Shown here: one piece after another, positions 55,781 through 64,000 of the stretch
Position numbering within the stretch: the first letter of the stretch is position 1
Layout of the letters: every line of letters starts with the position of its first letter
DNA from: Angiostrongylus vasorum
Taxonomy: Eukaryota > Nematoda > Chromadorea > Rhabditida > Metastrongylidae
NCBI GenBank assembly: GCA_018806985.1
Contig: JADANN010000215.1
Span: forward strand, 62,001 to 126,000
Direction of reading: 5' to 3'
Length of the DNA: 64,000 nucleotides
Notes under the pieces: generated by a model
The model's database searches: none
Told to the model about the DNA's origin: nothing
What the model saw: the letters and a program-made list of their open reading frames with translations, nothing else
Program-made: the position numbers and the translations under genes

Positions 55781-57545
55781 ATGTCGCTTTCCACTTTGTT
55801 ATGTGGAGCGACGAATAGGTTGACAGTGGCGTGTCGACATATGTCAGCTTACCCGGTCCCGGACGCTATGTTTGGCCTTAGCAAAAAAGAAATCGCGGTA
55901 AACACTGCTGAACCTAAAAGTGCGAACGACAACATATTTTCCTTTATGTATATGTTGTTATTCTAATGTTCAAATTCTATTAAAAGCCAACTTCTGGTTT
56001 TCTTTATTGATTAGCATGTCCGAGAATGTCACAAGAAACTCTTCATTGTCAAATACAATCACAGTGATGCTGAGATATTCGCAAAACTTGAGCCTCGCAC
56101 CAGATCGAACTACAGTTACCCTTTCCGGGGCTCGCGTATTATACATTGCACTACTGAGGCGCTTGCTTCATCTTTCTCTCAGCTGGTTTTCTCCCTAACG
56201 GTGCCATAAGCCATCACCCTCTTCCCTTTTCAATGTCGTCGACGTCTCGGTGCCCTCATCTTTCTCATCAGAGCCGTGATGACTCAAATCGAGCGACCAT
56301 TGCAGTTATTTTTCATCTCTAGCGATCTATGAGTCTTTTATAATCATATCGAGTCCAATCAAGTGGAGTGGAACACATTCTATGAATATTCGGTTTGAAT
56401 TACTGAAGTTCTGACGAAGGCGAAGGCACCGAAACGCTTGTCACAATAAAAAAAATTTCGTAACATCCCTATCTATGGTTACCAGTGCGACAAAAATTGA
56501 TTATTCCTACCAAGGCTAAGTTAAAATTTGAAATTTATTTTTAAAAAGACAACTGCTGTTCTTCTTATGTCAAATGTTATCCAAATTCTCGGCAGTTCAG
56601 ATGGAAGCTGTCTTTTGAGTTCGATATAGCAATAGTCAAATTTGGTTCTAAAACTTCCTATCACAGTTATTGTTACCTCTTCTCTTGATTGATTGCAAGG
56701 CATATTGTGATGACTAGTAATTGAATGGTAACGGAATTTTTATACCACGACATATTCGACGCAATCCGTAGTCTGTAATCATATAAAAAGAATAATGGGA
56801 TTCCAGGCATTCCACTTCCAGGGTTATGTTTATGGAATTCCTGCCACTTAGTAGTAGAGATCAGCCGACAAGTTACACATCCTCTAGTCATGTTAGAATT
56901 AAAAAGCCTCAATACATATTTACATGGAGTTTACATTTTTCGAAAGACCATCTCGCCGTCCGACTGGAGGGAACAGGTCCATTGCTGTCAGTTAGTGATC
57001 ACGATTTTGCAATTCGCCATGCGGATAAGTGAAGATTTTTGATAGCTGTTCTATTTTAATTCTTAAATGGTTTCTTCTGACTACTATGCAGTCAATGAAC
57101 ATTTTGAATAGATTCGGAATGAAAACCTTACTTTCCATTTTCAGCTTCGAAAGTCGGTCCGCGACTTCGCCGATAAGGAATTGGCCCCTCATGCACAAAC
57201 AATTGATCGTGATAACAACTTCGAAAGCCTCAGGTCGTTTTGGAAAAAGCTTAGAGATCATGGATTATTGGGTATTACAGCTCCTGGCAAGGTAAATCGT
57301 AGTCTTGATCTCCACAGTTTGTTGGTTTCATAAGGCTTTGTCGGCTTTCTGTTTTTCACCTCTGCTCGTTTCTAGCGAAATTCGGAGGTTCATAAATGAA
57401 TTACTTCTCCCATGTGCTTGTAATGAAGGAATTGTCTCGAGCTGGTGGCTCCATCGCACTTTCCTACGGTGCCCATTCGAATCTGTGCGTTAATCAGATC
57501 GCACGTAATAGTACCCAGAAACAGAAAGAAAAAATACTTGCTCAA
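55781..57545 (+). pseudogene. Partial ivd pseudogene, exons 1-3
   Basis: Second copy of the first three ivd exons: exon 1 at 55781-55897 (one extra codon relative to the intact gene, otherwise nearly the same), exon 2 at 57145-57286, exon 3 from 57376 to about 57545. Exons 1 and 2 are open and highly similar, but exon 3 has a nonsense change, CAA to TAA, at 57393-57395, and its 3' splice junction is altered. The exon 2 donor has become GCAAGG. Introns also align: the copy of intron 1 carries a family D SINE (about 56059-56232) and roughly 200 bp (about 56462-56655) missing from the intact gene. Homology extends from about 55550 to 57640, matching 34150-35970. No exon 4 follows. Cannot encode a full enzyme. 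Confidence 0.85.
56059..56232 (-). mobile_element. Family D element in ivd pseudogene intron 1
   Basis: GATGCTGAGATATTCGCAAAACTTGAGCC, CCAGATCGAACTACAGTTACCC and GGCTCGCGTATTATACATTGCACTACTGAG are reversed family D. The intact gene has an uninterrupted CTTCATTGTCGCTGAC at this point; flanks here are TTCATTGTC and TTCAATGTC. Confidence 0.7.
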
Positions 57546-58319
57546 GTTTAACAGGATTACATATTTGATTTGACAATTTAGCGTTTATATGCAGGGGGAA
57601 AAAAGTACAGTTATCAAGCAAATAATAGATTCGCTAACGCGTTCACAACCATAGCATGCGCGTCCTTCGTTTCGCCTTTCTCTCAGCTAGTTTCCTATCT
57701 ACCAGTGCGATCATGGTAAATTGAAGGGTTTGCTGGAAGCAAATAGATGTGTTGGAGAGGTCGCAGAACTCTACTGCTGAAGAAGTTGCCGAACTCGATA
57801 TCTAAATACTCCATGGCATCTAAAGTAGATGTGAAATTTGAGAAAGGTCAGAGGGAAAGGCAGGTTTATTCTGAACTAAGAATGGATGCCGTATAATTTG
57901 GCAACATGTCGTATGACGGAGGCTGAATGAGCTGAGCTACGGAACTCTGCCTCCCCCACCATAATAACAGGATCTCCCGCCTATCGACTAACAAATCTTC
58001 AGGTACTTGCAGTTCGATGAAAAAGCTTCACTCTCAGTTGTGAAATTCTCCTATGAAGGAACACTTCGAAACATCTCGTTAATTTGTAAGCAACCTAGTA
58101 CTTTGTACTATATGTTGTATTATCATAGCCCACCGCTCAACCGTACAATCCCAATGATACGTTTTTCAGCTTATAATAAGCCGATTTTTTTTATTTTTTA
58201 TATCCGACCTTTTCTATGCGATCAAAATAGTTCTTCGTAGTGATCGGAAGCTGAGTTACGGTCAGTCCCTGCGCAAAAAATTTAAAACGTAACTAGTTGT
58301 AGAGATCATTCTCTATAAA

Positions 58320-58884
58320 TATCGAATATCAATCTATCTCTATATCATTCCACTATCAAATATTCTGAATCAAACATGCGCCTATCTTGCACTGCCTAGT
58401 CAACTTCAAAGAGCGAAGTTCTCCACAAAAAACCTTCCTTGAGAGCTTCCCATATGTCGCTTTTCTGATTTAGGCATTCCCGCCTGCCTTACCATGCTTT
58501 GAATCCTCGTATCAAATTGTACGCTTGACTGTCACCTCCTCTTTAAACTTCTTTTCAACTACTCTAGCTGAACTGCTTCTATTATAGTACGAATGCAAGC
58601 AGCTTCTGAGTTAAATGGCGCTAGTCCTGTCCACAGCTCTCTCTATTAGTTCTCTTTACCACGGCTCTTAGCTTCTCCTACTCGCTACTGGCACTTGCTT
58701 CTTCACCCTGCTATATGTTGTCACACCGTTATTATTGTGCTACTATTTTTGCTTTAGACGAATAAAATACGGATATATCCTGTGAGAACACACGAGAAGT
58801 TCCACGTGGCATGTGCCTACAAAGGCTCGCATTTAATGCGAGCTAGCAACTCTCACAGCTAACTATTCAAACACTATTTTAACT
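58320..58884 (+). other. Unclassified insert in repeat block copy 2
   Basis: About 0.55 kb absent from the 16.5-kb copy. It is TC-rich in the middle and ends with TTATTATTGTGCTACTATT and AATAAAATACGG, reminiscent of an LTR 3' end, but no terminal repeats could be confirmed. Confidence 0.25.
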
Positions 58885-59085
58885 TATTATTTACTGCCTA
58901 CTCTTTTTTAACGGCAGGGTATATTGCGAAATATAACTTCATTGACAATGAGATATTTGCAAAACTTCCGACCGCAGGTGTGTGCGGTGGGGAACGAACG
59001 CGCTATTGTCCTTTTCGGGGAGTAACGCGTTCATCACCACACCATGCGGGTCCTTCGTTTCGCCTGACTCTCAGCTAGTTCTGTC
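58885..59085 (-). mobile_element. Family D element
   Basis: Reverse full-length copy: TTACTGCCTACTCTTTTTTAACGGCAGGG, GAGATATTTGCAAAACTTCCGACCGCAGGTGTGTGCGGTGGGG, TAACGCGTTCATCACCACACCATGCGGG. Confidence 0.75.
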
Positions 59086-59184
59086 GATCTTTTGTCATCA
59101 GCAATCACCGGTCAGTGCGATTGATCTGGGAAACCCAAATCAGCAACGAACCCAGTTAAGCTGAGGCTGCAGTTATAATCACAA

Positions 59185-59480
59185 TTTTAACTTCTTATTC
59201 ACTGCCTTCTCTTTTTTAACGGCAAGTTATATTGCGAAATATAACTTCAATGATACTGAGATATTTGCAAAACTCCGGACCGCAGGTGTGTGCGGTGGGG
59301 AACGACCGCGCTATTATCCTTTCCGCAACTAGCTGAGGGACAGGCGAAACGAAGGACCCGCATGGTGTGGTGGTGAAAGCGTTACTCTCCGGAAAGGACA
59401 ATAGCGCGTTCGTTCCCCACCGCAGACACCTGCGGTCCGGAGTTTTGCAAATATCTCAGCATCACTGAAGTTGTTCAAAC
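59185..59480. mobile_element. Head-to-head inverted pair of family D elements
   Basis: A reversed copy (59185-59325) and a forward copy (59326-59480) meet head to head. Positions 59244-59325 and 59390-59471 are reverse complements over about 82 bp with few mismatches, around a 64-bp spacer carrying the A-box region. Confidence 0.75.
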
Positions 59481-60519
59481 ACTATTTCTACAACTGTGAG
59501 TGTGCGACATTCATTGGTGCGTTGGCCTAACCACCGCAATTCTGTACTACATTAGCGATGATTGTACATATATGTCGATATCGAACACGCAATAGCTAGT
59601 TCAATCTGCAGAGACGAGGCCTCTACACGATTTGATAGACTAAAAAGAAGTCTTTACACCGGTTACTAGTACCCAAGCGTTCCAATGATTGAGAACTGGT
59701 ACAGAAAATAATCCATCTTGTGAACACCTATAAGAGAGACTGATGAGTGATTTCGAAGTGAATGATCGGTGTGAGTTTCAGTACAAGTCAGTGGACACCA
59801 TCAGAGAGTTAAATCGGTATTAAGGCGTTGCACTGAGAAGATAAGAGAGACACTGTCGTGGTGCCCACTGTTCATGAAGGGACCTTTTTCCACAACTAGC
59901 CAAGACCGCATGTTTTTATTGTAAAACATAAAACCAGAGAGAACAGTTCGTGGACACAGGTGCCCACATGTCTACTCTTTGTGCAGCTCTTCTTCCATCT
60001 GTTCACCCAGAGTAGGGTTAGTGCATGGAAGATCTATCGTTTCCACCTACGAAAAACCTTGCTGAACGGCTTTGCGATTGTGGGAAGTGGGAACTGACTT
60101 CTCATTTTCTTGTCATTCCTTAAAAGATATCAATAAACTGAGAAATTGAAACAATGTATAGAATATCTTGTAGAATATAGAGCAATATCAAGGCACAAAT
60201 TCTATTAATGTGCTGTACAACCCGCCGAATTCGTTATCACTAAATTCACCCGCCGTAAGCACCATCGATTAAACTGTTTTAACACTGACTTAAAAAGCCG
60301 CACTACTTCGGTAAAGCGTGCAAGCTTCATGCAAAGGATTGCATCTATACACACTTCATGTTTTTTGTGAAAACTACTGATCATAGGCAAGAACTGAAAA
60401 TTCTTCTTGTGAAATCGTGATTATAGGCAAAAATCGCAACTTGTACGTAGAGATGTCATTTCCATGTAAAACATGTTATTTATGTGTGCGCATAAATTGT
60501 AAAGTACAGGTTGGAAAAC

Positions 60520-60880
60520 AGGGGCGAGTAGCATAGTGGCAGTGATGACGAATATTACGAATACAGTGTTGATTCGATCCCATTTGGGCTCATCAAGCTT
60601 CTCATCCTTCCCTGGTCGAGAAATTGGTAACGGATTTGTCTGAGAAAAAATCGCTCTTTGCAATTCAGATAGGATCGCTCTGGCCTGGCTATCTCAGTAC
60701 GCCGGGATATCAACTTGATGAGTATTCAGCGACATTTGTGACGCAAGGAAATTCCTCAAGAGCCGCCTACCCTGCACACGAAGAGCTCGAAAACCTTCGC
60801 AGATGATGGATGCGAGTAAATGAATCAAATTCGAGATGTGCTGGGATCCGCTGTGAAAGACGGGTGGTGTAAGAAAAAAA
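60520..60880 (+). mobile_element. Family B element, full length
   Basis: Head GGGCGAGTAGCATAGTGGCAG and GTTGATTCGATCCC, GTCGAGAAATTGGTAACGGATTTG body, and GATGTGCTGGGATCCGCTGTGAAAGACGGGTGG tail then A-rich. Confidence 0.75.
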
Positions 60881-61434
60881 AGGGTTGGAAAATAAGTGTT
60901 TTTGACACGGCGTTTCAAGTAAAAAGAAAAAATGATGCGGGGACAGGACTTGATAACTGTTTTAAACAAGAAAAGGCAACTGGTGCAATACGCTTCGTCC
61001 ACTTTGTCTTCCCCACACGGAGCCTGTATGCGACACATTTGGAGCCTTGTGTTATTTGCGGTGTCAATACTCATGATAAACAAGCCGCCTATTTCTTTTT
61101 TCCAGTTCCTTACATGCTTCCTCCTTTACGAGTTTGTCGCCTACTCTGGAATTTTCTTCATCGTGTTTGGATATAAAGCATCCAACAGTTATTTGAAATA
61201 GGAAAAAAAATGGAATATTTTCCAAGGTAATGCGCTATCTTCCTAAATGTAATACAACTACATTTAAATCCTCAATATATTAGGAGCACAGTGGGCACAC
61301 TACAGCACGCAGTAGTTAGATGTTTCATGCACATGTCATCTCACTCAGCAATATACTCTAAGTGAGTAATAACTTCATAACAGTCCTTTCTCGGCTATTC
61401 GACAATAGCGCTGATCTATTTAATATATTTCGTC

Positions 61435-61815
61435 CATCCGTTGCATGCAGTATTTATATGATCCGACTGCACACACTGTGTGTGATTCTTCCAATCTTTT
61501 ACATGGTTCGTTCTATGGCATCCATCATCAACGGTGTTCAGATTTGCGCCAGAGTTTCCCTGTCAAATGAAGTCTACTTTCTTCATGGTGAATGTCACTG
61601 AATGCTGTTCATGCTGTTCGAGTTGTTATGCCTTTACACCCTTGTACGGCTCCAGTGGAGCGTTCTCAGGTCTTCACCACCTAGGCAGCCTCCGTCCTTT
61701 GCGGTTCGTTCCCAGCTTTTCAAAGAAAGTTTACTAGCAGATTGCTGTTGGCACAGTGATTAGACGTTAGGTGGCGGTGTCGAACCATCACCAAGTCCCT
61801 AATCACTGCGCTTCC
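61435..61815 (-). mobile_element. Family C tRNA-headed repeat
   Basis: Reverse copy: CTGTCAAATGAAGTCTACTTTCTTCATGGTGAATGTCACTGAATGCTG matches 49965-50025 reversed; GGTGTCGAACCATCACC is the reversed B box near the right end. Confidence 0.55.
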
Positions 61816-61879
61816 GGCACCACACGGATCTATTGTTTTATAAATACATTTACGAAGGGCAAATATTTCTTAGGAATAA

Positions 61880-62295
61880 TCTGTGTGGGGTTTCTCAGAG
61901 ATGGCGATACCTAAGAGAAGATTTCTCGTGAAATATTCTCCATCTTTCATTTTAATATGTCTTACATTAACCATGTATTTCACATTGTTAACCCTGTCAT
62001 GTAGCCTATTGTGTCAAAAGTGACTTGACACAATTCCCGGATGTCTTCCCTACCTTGGTACTCCTTAACATCGAGGACGTCACCCGGTACTGCAGCGTCA
62101 GTCGGTGGCTCGAGCCTCTGACTTTCACCATTCGCTTTGATGTTGGTCACACTCCGTAGCAGGGACATTTGCTTTCAAGCGATAACCCTTCCTCATCACT
62201 TTTTTTTCCTGCTTAATCTTCTCCTGACACCTCCTTATCAAATAACGTTTTACGCTCCTGCATCACCAACATGGTAAAGTTATCGTCAATGCTCA
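61880..62295 (-). repeat. Diverged repeat, copy 2 (reversed)
   Basis: Counterpart of 47630-48135. A 62-codon reverse frame at 61980-62168 (EYQGREDIRELCQVTFDTIG) is open here but closed in the other copy, so coding is doubtful. Confidence 0.5.
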
Positions 62296-62358
62296 TTTAA
62301 TAACTATGGATTGTTAATCTATCAACTATATCAAGGCTTCCACTTTCTATAACTACTT

Positions 62359-62745
62359 ACGTGCGTACTTGGACGGTCCGTCCTCAAAGTTTGTATTGGT
62401 CTCAGCATGATCTCCACTTTTTCGTAGATTTCGTGATTTAGTCATTGTGGTTTTCTGGAATCCCGAGGTCAGTCTGGCTAAAGCCCGTCTCAGGTCGTCA
62501 CCACCACAGCCAATCACAGCACTTGTGGATCAGGGAGAGATTTACCACCACACGACTAATCTGATACCAGGATGGTGGTGGATGGTTTACACTTGCCTAG
62601 ACTTTCTGGTGGAAACACCGGACTCCTTCTCAGATTGGAAAACCCTGCTGGAGGGACGAATCCTGCCGCCGCACTTCGCAGCCCGACACCCAGGAACACC
62701 TCCCAGCCACGATGAGGCGGTAAACCGATGGGAGAACGTTCTACA
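62359..62745 (-). mobile_element. Family E element, full length
   Basis: Reverse copy: ACTTGGACGGTCCGTCCTCAAAG tail at the left, CCAGGATGGTGGTGGATGG in the body and CCTCCCAGCCACGATGAGGCGG at the right. It lies just upstream of the RTE LINE at 62.9 kb. Confidence 0.7.
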
Positions 62746-62894
62746 AGCACTCCTCAAACGTCACAGCTCCCTCATCAGATTTTTTTACTTACAATTCGGC
62801 TGCGCTCTAATCCATCGATATCTTTCGCACTTACCTGATGTGTGAATTATCATATTCGATGCTTTATCACTCCCCAGAATCATACTTTCGTTGT

Positions 62895-64000
62895 TAATGT
62901 AACTTCATGTAATGTAAAGAAGTGGAAGACCAGCACGAAATGGAAGACCATCAAGACCGTGCTATTGTTCAAGAAGGGTGACCTACACGATATCGGCAAC
63001 TATCGCCCAATCTGCTTGCTGTCTGTCGTCTACAAACTTTTCACTCGAGTCATCCTAAACAAGATTGACAGAACACTGGACGAAGGACAGCCATGTGAGC
63101 AAGCAGGGTTTCGAAAAGGATTTAGTACGATGGACCACCACCACACGATAAGAAGGATCATTGAAGTATCGCGAGAGTACAAAAGAATCGCTTATGCAAT
63201 GCGATACCACGTCGCCAAAATTATTTACTGCCACCCTCCAGAATGTCATGCGAACATTGGAATGGGATAATATGGGAGTGAAAATCGATGGTCGCCAGTT
63301 ACATCATCTACACTTTGGTGATGACATCGTCCTTGCAACACCAAACATTAGCCATGCGGAACGTATGCTTGCCGCCTTTGACGAAGCCTTTGGAAGGATT
63401 GGTCTTCGACCAAATCTCACGAAAACGATGTTCATGAAGCGCGGATTGGTTTCGTATGCCCCATTCACGCTCCGCGGAAAGAATATCTGCGAATGCTCCA
63501 GTTATGTCTACCTAGGCCGGGAAATCAATATGATGAACGACTTAGCTCCAGAGCTGAGCAGAAGGAAACGAGCGGCTTGAGGAGCTTTCAAGAGCACTAG
63601 GGATCGTAGTGAAGAAAAAAAGGAACACCCGACTCCGTGCCCACCTTATCGACTCAACGGTACTTCCTGCGCTAACGTATGCGTCAGAAACCTGGTCGCT
63701 GCGTAAGCAGGATGAAAGGTCACTCAGCGTTATTGAACACGCATTCGAGAGGAAGATGCTATTAGCATCCCGTTTCGCACAAGTAAGGGAAGGGATCCGA
63801 AGCTATGAGATGCGTCAACGATGAAAAATCAAAGATACCGTTCTGTACGCCAAACAGTCGAAGATAAGGTGGGCCGGACACGTAATGCGTATGAATGACA
63901 ACCGATGGACAAGAGTCGTTAGTGACTGGATTCTTCGGGATGTCAAACGTACTGCAGGAAGACCACCGACCCGATGGTCAGAGTTCTTCACGAAGAGCCT
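62895..64000 (+). mobile_element. RTE-type LINE, decayed, cut by window end
   Basis: Reverse transcriptase begins with TVLLFKKGDLHDIGNYRPIC and QPCEQAGFRKGFSTMDHHHT, then jumps (about 63180-63215) to SPKLFTATLQNVMRTLEWDN, so the segment with the first catalytic Asp is deleted. Motif C reads HFGDDIVLA (Gly in place of the usual Ala). Then LRPNLTKTMFMKRG, SSYVYLGREINMMNDLAPEL, a stop at 63578-63580, and in another frame LIDSTVLPALTYASETWSL. The last bases still read RTE C-terminal sequence (KIRWAGHVMRMNDNRWTR), so it continues beyond the window. Confidence 0.85.

Larger units (their letters stand above)
57898..61300 (+). repeat. Repeat block, copy 2 (interrupted by other insertions)
   Basis: Matches 16.5-19.1 kb in order: GAGCTGAGCTACGGAACTCTGCCTC at 57930, CTCTACACGATTTGATAGAC at 59621, GACCTTTTTCCACAACTAGCCAAGACC at 59881 and TTCCTCCTTTACGAGTTTGTC at 61109. 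It lacks the RTE but holds about 1.2 kb of extra DNA (58320-59565) with family D copies, and a family B copy at 60520-60880. Confidence 0.6.

Noticed and set aside
62447..62845. 132-codon forward frame
   Set aside because: Most of it is the reverse complement of a family E element; the matching frame at 15.3 kb is broken.

Overview
The window is nuclear DNA of a nematode, most likely a parasitic clade V (strongylid or hookworm-like) species. It is AT-rich and intron-rich, introns end in TTTCAG or TTTTAG, and both recognisable genes begin just behind a splice-acceptor-like sequence, as expected for spliced-leader trans-splicing. The two genes resemble isovaleryl-CoA dehydrogenase (C. elegans ivd-1) and snapin (C. 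elegans snpn-1). No bacterial-type gene organisation, rRNA, CRISPR array or clearly functional tRNA was seen. Species assignment is inference.

Layout. 1-10 kb: repeats only (tRNA-derived SINE copies and fragments of RTE-associated non-autonomous elements). 10.1-11.8 kb: a three-exon snapin homologue on the + strand, with a SINE in its second intron. 11.8-34.4 kb: repeat-rich intergenic DNA with two RTE-type LINE remnants (17.2-18.2 kb +; 24.4-26.8 kb -), a Tc1/mariner-type transposase scrap, an unidentified reading frame near 14.2-15.0 kb (-) and many SINEs. 34.4-41.9 kb: an eleven-exon isovaleryl-CoA dehydrogenase gene on the + strand whose introns carry a SINE and the 3' end of a Penelope-like element. 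42.6-48.1 kb: a reversed RTE fragment, a frameshifted Penelope-like GIY-YIG endonuclease and other repeats. 48.6-49.7 kb: a possible LTR-like region. 53.1-57.6 kb: two broken partial copies of the dehydrogenase gene in swapped order (exons 4-6 first, then exons 1-3). 57.9-61.3 kb: a second copy of the repeat block seen at 16.5-19.1 kb. 62.3-64 kb: another RTE-tailed element and an RTE LINE running off the window end.

How the parts relate. The dehydrogenase acts in mitochondrial leucine catabolism and snapin in BLOC-1/SNARE-linked endolysosomal trafficking; nothing here links the two. Most of the rest is a layered retroelement community. RTE LINEs supply a 3' tail (GCTGGGNTCCGCACA...GTGAAGACGGG) that is also present on two non-autonomous families (called B and E here), suggesting these use RTE machinery. 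Two other families (A, about 280 bp; D, about 200 bp) have pol III A-box and B-box heads. Insertions present in one or both dehydrogenase copies give a relative order of events. All functional calls rest on reading the translated sequence by eye; no database search was run.
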